Shown here one piece after another: positions 1 through 9,304 of a stretch of 34,447 bases of DNA; the stretch's first letter is position 1, and each line of letters starts with the position of its first letter. The translations under genes and the position numbers were made by a program. The notes below the pieces were generated by a model. The model was not told where the DNA came from, did no database searches, and saw nothing but the letters and a program-made list of their open reading frames with translations. This stretch comes from Caulobacteraceae bacterium (lineage in GTDB: Bacteria > Pseudomonadota > Alphaproteobacteria > Caulobacterales > Caulobacteraceae): contig JAFANN010000262.1 of the NCBI GenBank assembly GCA_019232665.1, positions 1 to 34,447 on the forward strand. The letters run 5' to 3'.

Positions 1-118
1 GCTCGATGACGCCGTCGAGATAGAGCTTCAGGGTCTGCGGCACTTCCTTCGGCATGATCGCCTGCCGCTCTTCCGCGGTCGGCGCCTTGGTCCACTTGCT
101 GATCGCGAGAACCTTCAT
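1..118 (-). CDS. 5' part of a hypothetical protein (MKVLAISKWTKAPTAEERQAIMPKEVPQTLKLYLDGVIE...), truncated by the window edge
   Basis: Open frame from ATG (reverse) at 118 to the window start; divergent from the GlxA-type regulator. Confidence 0.6.
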   Translation of the reverse strand, partial: MKVLAISKWTKAPTAEERQAIMPKEVPQTLKLYLDGVIE

Positions 119-193
119 GGGAGTATCTCCTGGGGTGTCAGGGTTGATGACAGGAGACGATTTAGCCCCGGGCCTCGATTGGCGATATTGGCG

Positions 194-268
194 TTACCGC
201 CAAGTTTAGGACCATTTCCGCCAACCCGCATCTTGACGCAATTACCAGCCTTATGGTCATTTCCGCCA
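194..268. promoter_or_regulatory. Candidate operator: direct repeats TTACCGCCA (194), TTTCCGCCA (215), TTTCCGCCA (260), weaker TTACCAGCC (242)
   Basis: Near-identical 9-mers; first two 21 bp apart; last abuts the regulator ATG; first lies inside TTGGCG-TTAC-CGCCAA. Confidence 0.4.
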
Positions 269-1230
269 TGCGCATCGCAGTCCTGATCCTCGACGGCGCC
301 TTCGACATCGGATTCACGTCGGTGCTCGACAGCTTCAGGGTGGCCAACAACCTCGCGGCCCAACAAGGCGAGCCCCGCCTGTTCAAGGTCTCCACCTTTG
401 GAATGCGGCGGAAGGTCAGGTCGAGCGGCGGGCTGGTCATTCCGGTCGAGCCGATCCCGGCGGATTACAAACCCGACTGGGTGATCGTCCCCGCCCTTGG
501 CGCCTCCACACCTCAACTCCTGGTCCCGGCGTTGGAGAGGCCAGATGTGAAGGACGCCAGGTCGGTGATCCTCAAGTGGCGGGCGGACGGCGCGCAAGTC
601 GCCGCCTCGTGTATCGGCACGTTCGTCGTGGCGGAGACGGGCTTGCTGGATCATCGCGAGTCGACGACGACCTGGTGGCTCGCGCCCCTGTTCCGCCAAC
701 GCTACCCGAATGTCCGGCTCAACGAGTCGCGCATGATCGTGCCGACGGACATCGGCGTGACGGCCGGGGCCGCGATGGGCCATCTCGACCTCGCCTTATG
801 GCTGATCCGCAAGTCGAGCCCTGAACTCGCCGCGATGGTCTCTCGCTACCTGTTGGCGGACGTCCGAACGGCGCAGGGCCCCTACATCATCCCCAACCAC
901 CTGGCGCAGGCCGACCCTCTGATCCTGAAGTTCGAGCGATGGGCCCGCGAACACCTGCACGAGGGTTTCAATCTTCAGGATGCCGCGATCGCCATCGCAA
1001 CCAGTCCGCGATCCCTGCAGAGGCGCTGCCAGGACGTGCTCGGAAAATCCCCGCTCTCCTACTTCCAGGATCTGCGCGTCGAGCGCGCCCAGAACCTCCT
1101 GCAAGGCACATCTCTCGACGTCGACGCGATCGCGACTCAGGTCGGCTATGTCGACGGGGCGACGCTGCGCACGCTCCTGCGCCAGCGCCTCGGCCGCGGC
1201 GTCCGCGACCTCCGGGCCGACGTCCGGTGA
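268..1230 (+). CDS. GlxA-type transcriptional regulator (DJ-1/PfpI amidase-like domain plus AraC HTH)
   Basis: MRIAVLILDGAFDIGFTSVLDSFRVAN...; C-terminal AraC HTH (AIAIATSPRSLQRRCQDVLGKSPLSYFQDLRVERAQNLL). ORF opens at 253 but ATG at 268 is the likely start. Confidence 0.9.
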   Translation: MRIAVLILDGAFDIGFTSVLDSFRVANNLAAQQGEPRLFKVSTFGMRRKVRSSGGLVIPVEPIPADYKPDWVIVPALGASTPQLLVPALERPDVKDARSVILKWRADGAQVAASCIGTFVVAETGLLDHRESTTTWWLAPLFRQRYPNVRLNESRMIVPTDIGVTAGAAMGHLDLALWLIRKSSPELAAMVSRYLLADVRTAQGPYIIPNHLAQADPLILKFERWAREHLHEGFNLQDAAIAIATSPRSLQRRCQDVLGKSPLSYFQDLRVERAQNLLQGTSLDVDAIATQVGYVDGATLRTLLRQRLGRGVRDLRADVR

Positions 1231-1248
1231 TCGTCGGATTGAGTGGGT

Positions 1249-1397
1249 GCGGCCTTCCCCATCCGTCTGCCCGCCTTCTGCGGTCAGCCACCTTCCCCGG
1301 GAGGGGAAGGAGAGCGCGGTTCATTTCATGTTTTTCGCTCTCCTCACCCTTCTGGGGGAGGTGGACGGCCGAAGGCCGGACGGAGGGGGAGGCCGCC
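1249..1397. repeat. Long palindromic intergenic repeat, copy 1
   Basis: GCGGCCTTCCCCATCCGTC...CCACCTTCCCCGGGAGGGGAAGGAGAGCG-(AT-rich loop)-CGCTCTCC...GGGGGAGGTGG...GACGGAGGGGGAGGCCGC; convergent gene ends. Confidence 0.85.
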
Positions 1398-1420
1398 GCC
1401 CCGGCGTCCGCGGCGAAGCC

Positions 1421-3340
1421 TCACCGCAGATCCGGCGGCGTCGCCTCGGCGGAGAGAGCGGCAACCGCCTCGTCGAGGGTCATCACGTTCTGGCGGTCGC
1501 TGCCCAGCCGGCGGAGCGCGACTTTGCCTTCCTCGGCTTCGCGGCGGCCGACGACGGCGAGGACCGGGACTTTGGCCATGGAGTGTTCGCGCACCTTGTA
1601 GCCCACCTTCTCGTTGCGCAGGTCCGTCTCGACACGGAGCCCCGCCTTGCGCAGCTTCTCGGCCACGCTGATGGCGTAGTCATCCGCCTCCGACGTGATC
1701 GTCGCGACCACCGCCTGGACCGGCGAGAGCCAGAGCGGGAAGGCCCCGGCGTAGTGTTCGATCAGCACGCCGAGGAACCGCTCCATCGTGCCGACGATCG
1801 CCCGGTGCAGCATCACCGGCCGGTGCTTGCCACCGTCCTCGCCAATGAAGGTCGCGTCGAGACGTTCGGGCAGGACATAGTCGAGCTGCAGCGTGCCGCA
1901 CTGCCACGTGCGTCCGATCGCGTCGCGCAGGTGAAACTCGAGCTTTGGCCCGTAGAAGGCGCCCTCGTTGGGGATCCGCTCGACTTCGACTCCCGCCGCG
2001 TTGGCGGCGCGCTCCAGCGTGTCCTCCGCGATCGTCCACTGCTCGTCCGTGCCGAATCGGCGCTCGGGCCGCAGCGCGAGCTTGACCGAGTGCAACTCGA
2101 CGCCGAGGTCGGCGTAGATCAGCTTGAGGAGCTCGATGAAGTCCGTGGACTCGGACTCGATCTGCTCCTCCGTGCAGAAGATGTGAGCATCGTCCTGGAT
2201 CATGCGCCGCACACGGAGCAATCCGAGCAGAGAGCCCGAGCTTTCGTACCGGTGCAGGACGCCGAACTCCATCATCCGGATCGGCAGCTCACGGTACGAG
2301 CGCTGCCCCTGGTTGAAGATCTGCACGTGACAGGGACAGTTCATCGGCTTGACCGCGAGCGTCTCGTCCTCCGCCGTCTCGCAGACGAACATGTTCTCGT
2401 GGAACTTCTCCCAGTGCCCTGAGCGCTCCCACAAAGAAACGTCGAGGATGTTCGGCGTGGACACCTCGACATAGCCGGCGCGCTCCGTCCGTCGACGGAC
2501 GTAGTCCTCCAGCGTGCGATAGAGCGTCCAGCCCTTGGGATGCCAGAACACCATGCCCTTCCCCTCCTCCTGGATGTGGAAGAGGTTCATGGCCCGGCCG
2601 ATGCGCCGGTGGTCGCGACGCTCGGCCTCCTCGAGCCGGTGCAGATAGGCCTCGAGATCGGCGTCCGACGCCCACGCCGTGCCGTAGATCCGCTGCAACT
2701 GGGCGTTGGCCTGGTTGCCGCGCCAATAGGCGCCGGCCAGCTTCGTCAACTTGAACGCCTTGCCCACGTGGCGCGTGGACGGCAGGTGCGGACCGCGGCA
2801 GAGGTCCTTCCAGCCGCCCTGGCGGTAGACGCTGATCGGCTCCTTCGCCGGGATGTCGCGGATGATCTGCGCCTTGTAGGCCTCGCCGATCTCCTCGAAG
2901 TGGCGGATCGCCTCGTCGCGGTCCCACACCTCGCGCGTGATCGCTTCGTCGCGATCGACGATCTCGCGCATCCGAGACTCGATGGCGGCGAAGTCCTCCG
3001 TGGAGAACGGCTCGTCGCGAGCGAAGTCGTAGTAGAAGCCGTCTTCGACATTGGGGCCGATCGTGACCTGCGTGCCGGGGAAGAGCTCCTGCACCGCCTC
3101 GGCCAAGACGTGGGCCGTGTCGTGGCGGATCACATCGAGCGCCTCGGGGGCGTCGCGCGTGATGATCTCGATCCGGCCGTCGTGCTCGAGCGGCCGCTTG
3201 AGATCGAGCAGTTCGCCGTCGAGCTTGACCAGCAGGGCCTTCTTCTCGAGCGACTTGGATATGGCGGCGGCGACCTCGCGGCCCGTCACCCCCTTGGGGA
3301 ACTCACGGGCCTGGCCGTCGGGGAACGTCAGTTGGATCAT
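1421..3340 (-). CDS. thrS: Threonyl-tRNA synthetase
   Basis: 639 aa; TGS domain at N-terminus, HxxxH editing region ([13 protein letters not shown]), class II motifs ([22 protein letters not shown]), C-terminal anticodon-binding domain. Confidence 0.97.
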   Translation of the reverse strand: MIQLTFPDGQAREFPKGVTGREVAAAISKSLEKKALLVKLDGELLDLKRPLEHDGRIEIITRDAPEALDVIRHDTAHVLAEAVQELFPGTQVTIGPNVEDGFYYDFARDEPFSTEDFAAIESRMREIVDRDEAITREVWDRDEAIRHFEEIGEAYKAQIIRDIPAKEPISVYRQGGWKDLCRGPHLPSTRHVGKAFKLTKLAGAYWRGNQANAQLQRIYGTAWASDADLEAYLHRLEEAERRDHRRIGRAMNLFHIQEEGKGMVFWHPKGWTLYRTLEDYVRRRTERAGYVEVSTPNILDVSLWERSGHWEKFHENMFVCETAEDETLAVKPMNCPCHVQIFNQGQRSYRELPIRMMEFGVLHRYESSGSLLGLLRVRRMIQDDAHIFCTEEQIESESTDFIELLKLIYADLGVELHSVKLALRPERRFGTDEQWTIAEDTLERAANAAGVEVERIPNEGAFYGPKLEFHLRDAIGRTWQCGTLQLDYVLPERLDATFIGEDGGKHRPVMLHRAIVGTMERFLGVLIEHYAGAFPLWLSPVQAVVATITSEADDYAISVAEKLRKAGLRVETDLRNEKVGYKVREHSMAKVPVLAVVGRREAEEGKVALRRLGSDRQNVMTLDEAVAALSAEATPPDLR

Positions 3341-3596
3341 CGGACTCCGGCTTCTTTCCCGCCCGTCTCGCGGGCGCTGGCGGCACCGGGTCGTATCCCT
3401 GGCCGCCGAATGGATGGCAACGGCACAGGCGCCATGCCGCGAGGGCGCCCCCGCGGATTGGCCCGTGCACGGTCAGGGCCTCGGCCGCATAGTCCGAACA
3501 GGTCGGGATAAAGCGGCACTGTCGCCCGAACCACGGCGAGAGCGTCAGCTTATAGGCGCGATGGGCGCCCCAGACGACGCGGTCGTAAAGGTTCAT
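3303..3596 (-). CDS. yidD: Membrane protein insertion efficiency factor YidD
   Basis: 97 aa [41 protein letters not shown]...GYDPVPP; classic C-R-F-x-P-T-C-S-x-Y motif. Confidence 0.93.
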   Translation of the reverse strand: MNLYDRVVWGAHRAYKLTLSPWFGRQCRFIPTCSDYAAEALTVHGPIRGGALAAWRLCRCHPFGGQGYDPVPPAPARRAGKKPESDDPTDVPRRPGP

Positions 3597-3628
3597 GCCG
3601 ACGCGCCTTGTGGCGGAGCGGGCTCCGC

Positions 3629-4084
3629 TCAGGCTGCGCCGGCGCGGCGAGTTCGCTCCGTCTGAGCCATCCGGCACGCGTCCACGGCCGCTTCGAACGC
3701 CAGGAGCGTCGAGGCGTGACGGGGCGGGTAATCCTTTACCGGTTCGAGCATGGCCAGGTCCGAGAAGCGTCCTTCCGGAGGCGCGCCTCCAGACTTCAAC
3801 ATAGCACGAAGCGCGTCTCGCGCCATTTCGATCTCCACCGGACGAGCGCCGACGACGTGCTCGCCCAGGACGGCCGCCGCCGCCTGGCCAAGCGCGCAGG
3901 CCTTCACCTCCTGGGCGAAATCGGCGACGCGGCCGTCCTTGCCGATCACCACGTCGACCACGATCCGGCTGCCGCACAGCTTGGAGATCTTCTCGGCGCT
4001 GCCGCCAGGCTTAGCCAGGCGTCCGGCTCGCGGCATGTTCGCCGCGGCCTTCAGGATCTTCGCCGAATAGAGATCATCGATCAT
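3629..4084 (-). CDS. Iron-sulfur cluster assembly scaffold-like protein (NifU N-terminal/IscU family)
   Basis: [23 protein letters not shown]...[11 protein letters not shown]...[13 protein letters not shown]. Confidence 0.8.
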   Translation of the reverse strand: MIDDLYSAKILKAAANMPRAGRLAKPGGSAEKISKLCGSRIVVDVVIGKDGRVADFAQEVKACALGQAAAAVLGEHVVGARPVEIEMARDALRAMLKSGGAPPEGRFSDLAMLEPVKDYPPRHASTLLAFEAAVDACRMAQTERTRRAGAA

Positions 4085-4163
4085 GGCGAAGGATATCGGC
4101 GCGAGCGGCGTAAAATCCAGGGCTTGACCGCCACATCTTGCGTGGCCCGTGGCGCGTACGATT

Positions 4164-4616
4164 TCAAGCGTTGGCGCCCGCGTAGGCCTCCTCGGCTCGG
4201 GCCTTCACCGCCTCGCCCATCGCGGCGAAGCCCTTGCGGATATCCTTGGCCATACGCCGAAGCGCGAGGGAGGCGAAGCGGCCGCGGAAGAGCTCGCCGT
4301 TGGAGAAGATGCAGCCCGTTTCAGTGAGCGCCTCGATCTCGATGTAGCGGGTGCTCTGGATCAGGCCGCCGAGCATGCTCACCCGCCAGTGAATCTGGTC
4401 GTTGGGCACCCAGTCGAGGATGACCGGTCGGATGGTTCGCACCTTCTGCCCCGGGATCGCGACGTCCAGGTCGAGCTGGGCGCCGATGCGCAGGACACCA
4501 TTGGCGCGGGGATAGAGAGGGTTCCAGTCCTTCCAGGCGCCAAGATCCGAGATCGAGTCCCAGATGACGTCGGCGGGCGCGCGTATGCCGATGCGGTGCT
4601 CGATCTTCACGTCCAA
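4164..4616 (-). CDS. SRPBCC-family protein
   Basis: [38 protein letters not shown]...; START/Bet v1-like pattern. Confidence 0.8.
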   Translation of the reverse strand: MDVKIEHRIGIRAPADVIWDSISDLGAWKDWNPLYPRANGVLRIGAQLDLDVAIPGQKVRTIRPVILDWVPNDQIHWRVSMLGGLIQSTRYIEIEALTETGCIFSNGELFRGRFASLALRRMAKDIRKGFAAMGEAVKARAEEAYAGANA

Positions 4617-4617
4617 G

Positions 4618-5997
4618 TCAGACGCGCTCCTTCAGCCGCCACGTCGCTCCCGTGGGGTTGTCCATCACCTCGACGTCCATGGCCGTCAGCTCGGCGCGCA
4701 GGGCGTCGGCGAGGGTGAAATCCTTAGCCTTCCTCGCCGCCACACGACGGGCGATCAGGTCCTCGATCCTGGCCGTGAGATCGGCGTCCGCGCCACCCTG
4801 AAACCAGGCCGCCGGGTCGGCGCCGAGAAAGCCGGCGAGGCGCGCGCTCGCCAGCAACTCGCCCTTCACCGCCGCCCGCTCGACGCCGTTGGCGGCGTCG
4901 AGCCGCCCGGCGAGCGCGAACAGCTCGGCGTTGGCCTTGGGCGTGTTGAGATCGTCGAGAAGCGCCTCGAGGAAGGCGGCCGAGGGCTCCGCCGGCACGG
5001 CTTCGACCTCGCTTGCCCGCATCAGGGCGCCGTAGAGCGTGTCGAGCGCTCGCTTTGCCTGCGCCGCGGTGTCCTCGGTCCACGCCAGGGGTTGGCGATA
5101 GTGCGAGGCGAGAAGCGCCCAGCGCAGGGCCTCGCCAGGGAAGCGGTCGATCAGGTCGTGGACCAGGGTCACGTTGCCCAGGCTCTTGGACATCTTGTCC
5201 TGGCCCATATTGAGGAAGCCGTTGTGCACCCAGTACCGGGCGTAGCCCTGGTCGCAGGCGCACACGCCCTGGGCGATTTCGTTCTCGTGGTGCGGGAAGA
5301 TGAGGTCGTGACCGCCGCCGTGGATGTCGATCGGCAGGCCCAGGGTCTGCTCGATCATGGCGGTGCATTCGATATGCCAGCCGGGCCGGCCAGGGCCGAA
5401 TGGGCTCTCCCACACCGGCTCGCCCGGCTTGGAGGGTTTCCAGAGGACGAAGTCGGCGGGGTTGCGCTTGTAGGGCGCCACTTCGACCCGCGCCCCGGCG
5501 ATCATGTCCTCCATCGAGCGCCCGGAGAGGGCGCCGTAGGCGGGGAAGGACTGGATGTCGAAGAGGACATGCCCCTCGGCTTCGTAGGCGGCGCCCAACT
5601 GCACGAGGCGCCCGACCAGGGCGACGATGGCGTCCATCGTCCGCGTCGCCCGCGGTTGGAAGGTGGGCTGCAGGGCGCCCAGCGTCGCCATGTCGGCGTT
5701 GTAGACGCCAAGGTAGCGCTCGGTGATCACGTCGATCGGCACGCCTTCCTCGGCGGCCTTGGCGTTGATCTTGTCGTCGACGTCGGTGACGTTGGCCGCG
5801 TAGAGGACGTGGTCCTCGCCGTAGAGATGGCGAAGCAGCCTAAACAGCAGGTCGAAGGCGACCACCGGCCTGGCGTTGCCGATATGGGCGTAGTTGTAGA
5901 CGGTGGGTCCGCACACATACATCGTCACCCGCGAAGGATCACCGGGAACGAAGTCCCGCTTGGCGCGGGCCATGGTGTCGTACAGGCGCAAGGTCAT
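4618..5997 (-). CDS. cysS: Cysteinyl-tRNA synthetase
   Basis: [44 protein letters not shown]...; [17 protein letters not shown]. Confidence 0.96.
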   Translation of the reverse strand: MTLRLYDTMARAKRDFVPGDPSRVTMYVCGPTVYNYAHIGNARPVVAFDLLFRLLRHLYGEDHVLYAANVTDVDDKINAKAAEEGVPIDVITERYLGVYNADMATLGALQPTFQPRATRTMDAIVALVGRLVQLGAAYEAEGHVLFDIQSFPAYGALSGRSMEDMIAGARVEVAPYKRNPADFVLWKPSKPGEPVWESPFGPGRPGWHIECTAMIEQTLGLPIDIHGGGHDLIFPHHENEIAQGVCACDQGYARYWVHNGFLNMGQDKMSKSLGNVTLVHDLIDRFPGEALRWALLASHYRQPLAWTEDTAAQAKRALDTLYGALMRASEVEAVPAEPSAAFLEALLDDLNTPKANAELFALAGRLDAANGVERAAVKGELLASARLAGFLGADPAAWFQGGADADLTARIEDLIARRVAARKAKDFTLADALRAELTAMDVEVMDNPTGATWRLKERV

Positions 5998-6048
5998 GAC
6001 GGGGCGGTATATAGCCTTGGACCCGATAAAAGCCATTTGGAGACGAGC

Positions 6049-6450
6049 TTGCCGAGCGAAGCGACCTTCCCCACCGCCCCGGACAAGCGGAGCCTGGAAC
6101 AGGGGGCGACGCTCGCCCCGCGCTTCGACAGGGACGGCCTGATCGCCGCGATCGCCACCGACGCGCGCACGGGCGAGGTTCTCATGCTGGCCTGGATGAA
6201 CGCGCAGGCGCTCAGTCTCACCCTCGAGACGGGCGAAGCGCACTACTTCAGCCGCTCGCGCCAGCGCCTCTGGCGCAAGGGCGAGACCAGCGGCCAGGTC
6301 CAGACCGTCGAGGAGCTGCGGGTGGACTGCGACCAGGATGCAGTGCTGCTGAAAGTGAGTGTCGGTGGCGATGGCGGCGCCTGCCACACCGGCCATCGCT
6401 CGTGCTTCTATCGTGTGGCGGAGAAAGGTCGACTTGTCGTCCGCGACTAG
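6049..6450 (+). CDS. hisI: Phosphoribosyl-AMP cyclohydrolase
   Basis: [30 protein letters not shown]...[24 protein letters not shown]...[11 protein letters not shown]...[14 protein letters not shown] start at 6049 or 6037. Confidence 0.93.
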   Translation: MPSEATFPTAPDKRSLEQGATLAPRFDRDGLIAAIATDARTGEVLMLAWMNAQALSLTLETGEAHYFSRSRQRLWRKGETSGQVQTVEELRVDCDQDAVLLKVSVGGDGGACHTGHRSCFYRVAEKGRLVVRD

Positions 6451-7417
6451 CGAGACCGGCGCAGCCACCATCCTGGAGGTGCGGCTCGACGCGCCTGTGG
6501 GACGCCTGGACAAGGCGCTCGCGGAAGCCGTGCCCGACCTCTCCCGGGCCCGGCTGCAGGCGCTGATGGCCCACGGGGCGCTCTCCCGCGAGGGCGTGAC
6601 GCTCGACGATCCCTCCGCCCGAGCAGCAGCCGGTCTATACCGCCTCGAAATCCCTCCGGCGGCGCCCGCCGAACCGCAAGCGCAGGATCTCGGCCTCGTC
6701 GTCCTTTTCGAAGACGAATTTCTGATCGTGATCGACAAGCCGCCGGGGATGAGCGCCCATCCGGCCCCCGGCAGCGAGGAGGGCACGCTCGTCAACGCCC
6801 TCATCCATCATTGTGGAGCGAGCCTGTCGGGGATCGGAGGCGTGGCGCGCCCGGGAATCGTCCACCGCCTGGACAAGGGAACGTCGGGGGTGATGGTCGC
6901 GGCGAAGACCGACGCCGCCCACCAGGGCCTTTCGCGCCTGTTCGCCGCCCACGACATCGACCGCGCCTACCTCGCCCTCGTCCGGGGCGCGCCCTCACCG
7001 GCCCACGGAACGATCGTCACCCGCATCGGCCGCTCGACCCACGATCGCAAGAAGATGGCCGTCCTGACGCGTGGCGGGCGTGAGGCGGTGACGCACTATC
7101 AGGTCGAGCAGACGTTCGGGCCGGCCGCGAAACCGCTGGCGGCGCGCGTGCGCTGCCGGCTGGAGACGGGCCGGACGCACCAGATCCGAGTCCACCTCGC
7201 CTCCAAGGGCTCGCCTTGTTTGGGGGATCCGACCTACGGCGCTGGAGCGCCGGCGCCTTCCGTGCGCGCGGCGGTCGAGGCCGCGGCGCTGCGTCGACAA
7301 GCGCTGCACGCGGCGGTGCTGGGGTTCGTCCACCCGATCACGGCCGAGGCGCTCCGGTTCGAAACGGCGCCCCCTGCCGATTTCTGCGCGCTTGAAGCGG
7401 GCCTCAAAGCCTTGTGA
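6434..7417 (+). CDS. RluA/RluD-family pseudouridine synthase
   Basis: [31 protein letters not shown]4-like N-terminus ([27 protein letters not shown]); [17 protein letters not shown] start likely, overlapping the hisI end. Confidence 0.92.
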   Translation: MSSATSETGAATILEVRLDAPVGRLDKALAEAVPDLSRARLQALMAHGALSREGVTLDDPSARAAAGLYRLEIPPAAPAEPQAQDLGLVVLFEDEFLIVIDKPPGMSAHPAPGSEEGTLVNALIHHCGASLSGIGGVARPGIVHRLDKGTSGVMVAAKTDAAHQGLSRLFAAHDIDRAYLALVRGAPSPAHGTIVTRIGRSTHDRKKMAVLTRGGREAVTHYQVEQTFGPAAKPLAARVRCRLETGRTHQIRVHLASKGSPCLGDPTYGAGAPAPSVRAAVEAAALRRQALHAAVLGFVHPITAEALRFETAPPADFCALEAGLKAL

Positions 7418-7421
7418 GAAC

Positions 7422-7512
7422 GATTCGCACTGTCCGCCGGTGAACTAGGCGCAACAAAGCCCTATATAGGGTGTTCTCAGACTCCTCCGCGCCCACACGA
7501 CGCTCTCGAGTC
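7422..7512. promoter_or_regulatory. rpoH upstream region with three GANTC (CcrM-type) sites and a perfect 12-bp palindrome CCCTATATAGGG (7460-7471)
   Basis: GATTC 7422-7426, GACTC 7480-7484, GAGTC 7508-7512. Confidence 0.45.
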
Positions 7513-7538
7513 TCTTAAGGTGGGGATTTAGGAAGTCC

Positions 7539-8429
7539 ATGGCAGCTGTCAATGCCCTTTCCGTGATGTCGCCTGATGGCGGCCTGTCTCGTTACCTGAC
7601 CGAGATCCGGAAATTCCCGATGCTCGCGAAGGACGAAGAATTCATGCTGGCCAAGCGCTGGCGTGAACATCAGGATCCGGAAGCGGCTCATAAACTCGTC
7701 ACGTCTCACCTTCGCCTCGTAGCAAAGATAGCTATGGGTTACCGTGGTTATGGCTTGCCGATTGGTGAAGTCATCTCTGAAGGCAATGTCGGCCTGATGC
7801 AGGCCGTGAAGAAGTTCGAGCCCGACAAGGGTTTCCGCCTGGCGACCTACGCCATGTGGTGGATTCGCGCGTCGATCCAGGAATACATCCTGCGTTCGTG
7901 GAGCCTGGTGAAGATGGGCACCACGGCTGCGCAGAAGAAGCTGTTCTTCAATCTTCGCAAGGCCAAGAGCGAGATCAGCGCCCTGGAAGAAGGCGACCTG
8001 CGCCCCGAACAGGTGAGCCAGATCGCCACCAAGCTCGGCGTGCTCGACTCCGAAGTGATCTCGATGAACCGCCGCCTGGCCGGCCCCGACGCCTCGCTCA
8101 ACGCGCCCCTGCGCGCCGACAGCGAGAACGAGTGGCAGGACTGGCTGGAGGACAAGGATCAGATCAGCCAGGAAACCCAGCTCGCCGAGGACGAGGAAAA
8201 GCAGATCCGCATGAGCCTTCTCGAAGAGGCGATGACGGAGCTGACCGACCGCGAGCGGCACATCCTCACCGAGCGCCGGCTGAAGGACGATCCGACGACC
8301 CTCGAAACGCTGGCGTCTGAGTATGGCGTCAGCCGCGAGCGCGTGCGCCAGATCGAGGTCCGCGCGTTCGAAAAGCTGCAACGCGCCATGCGCGCCGCAG
8401 CCGCCGAACAGAACCTGGAATCGGCGTAA
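7539..8429 (+). CDS. rpoH: RNA polymerase heat-shock sigma factor sigma-32
   Basis: LSRYLTEIRKFPMLAKDEEFMLAKRW...AHKLVTSHLRLVAKIAMGYRGYGLPIGEVISEGNVGLMQAVKKFEPDKGFRLATYAMWWIRASIQEYILRSWSLVKMGTTAAQKKLFFNLRKAK. Confidence 0.96.
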   Translation: MAAVNALSVMSPDGGLSRYLTEIRKFPMLAKDEEFMLAKRWREHQDPEAAHKLVTSHLRLVAKIAMGYRGYGLPIGEVISEGNVGLMQAVKKFEPDKGFRLATYAMWWIRASIQEYILRSWSLVKMGTTAAQKKLFFNLRKAKSEISALEEGDLRPEQVSQIATKLGVLDSEVISMNRRLAGPDASLNAPLRADSENEWQDWLEDKDQISQETQLAEDEEKQIRMSLLEEAMTELTDRERHILTERRLKDDPTTLETLASEYGVSRERVRQIEVRAFEKLQRAMRAAAAEQNLESA

Positions 8430-8452
8430 GGATCTGGCCGCCGCTTAGTGGT

Positions 8453-8608
8453 GGCGGCCTTCCCCCTCCGTCCGCGGCTTCGCCGCGTCCACCTCCCCGT
8501 GAAGGGGGAGGAGAGCGCATTTTTCTTCAATGATTTATCGCTCTCCTTCCCCTCCCGGGGAAGGTGGATGACCGCTGGAAGCGGTCAGACAGATGGGGAA
8601 AGGCCGCC
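8453..8608. repeat. Long palindromic intergenic repeat, copy 2
   Basis: GGCGGCCTTCCCCCTCCGTC-[CGCGGCTTCGCCGCG]-TCCACCTCCCCGTGAAGGGGGAGGAGAGCG-loop-CGCTCTCCTTCCCCTCCCGGGGAAGGTGG-[TGACCGCTGGAAGCGGTCA]-GACAGATGGGGAAAGGCCGCC; between convergent rpoH and HAD gene. Confidence 0.9.
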
Positions 8609-8632
8609 GGCGCCAAGCGGCAAGAAAAGCTC

Positions 8633-9304
8633 CTATCCGTTCTGCGCCGCGAGTAGATCGCGAACGTCGTGGAGCGTCTCGGCGACCGCGACGCAGAGGC
8701 CGCGCATCTCCTCCGTGGCCTCGAGCAGGTCGGGCACCATGATCGTCATCAGGCCCGCCGCATGCGCGGCCCGCACGCCGTTATGGGAGTCCTCCAGACC
8801 CAGGCACGCTTCGGGCGCGACCCCGAGGCGGCTCGCGGCAGTGAGGAACGGGTCGGGATTGGGCTTGCCCCTGGCATAGTCGCCATGCGCGACGACAGCC
8901 TGGAAGCGAGCCGCGAGGTCGCCGAGTTGCCTCTCCACCGCCGCGTGTGACGACGAGGTCGCGATCGCGCGGGGCAGGCCCAGCGCATCGAGGTCGTCGA
9001 GCAGCTCGACGACGCCCGCCTTGAGCTGAAGGTCCACGGCCATCTGGGCGTGAGCGTGGGCGTTCACCGCCTGGATCCAGGCGTCGTAGTCGAAGTCCGC
9101 GCCAAAGTGCTCCAGCACGACCCTCTGATTCTGCTCGCGCGGCGCGCCGACCATGCGCAGGAACACCTCCATGGTAATGTCCCGCCCGTCCCTGCGCGTC
9201 ACCGCGAACATCGAGTCGCGGAAAATCCGCTCGGAATCGGTGAGCAGGCCGTCCATGTCGAAGACGACCCCTTCGACGCGCCTTGGCAGAGGCGGCAGGC
9301 TCAC
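8633..9304 (-). CDS. HAD-superfamily hydrolase (phosphoglycolate phosphatase/beta-phosphoglucomutase-like)
   Basis: VEGVVFDMDGLLTDSERIFRDS...AIATSSSHAAVERQL...GKPNPDPFLTAASRLGV...CLGLEDSHNGVRAAHAAGL. Confidence 0.92.
   Translation of the reverse strand: MSLPPLPRRVEGVVFDMDGLLTDSERIFRDSMFAVTRRDGRDITMEVFLRMVGAPREQNQRVVLEHFGADFDYDAWIQAVNAHAHAQMAVDLQLKAGVVELLDDLDALGLPRAIATSSSHAAVERQLGDLAARFQAVVAHGDYARGKPNPDPFLTAASRLGVAPEACLGLEDSHNGVRAAHAAGLMTIMVPDLLEATEEMRGLCVAVAETLHDVRDLLAAQNG

Noticed and set aside
980-2422. 480-aa + strand ORF spanning the GlxA gene end, repeat copy 1 and the antisense of thrS
   Set aside because: Composite of frame-shifted/antisense sequence crossing a palindromic repeat; no domain.
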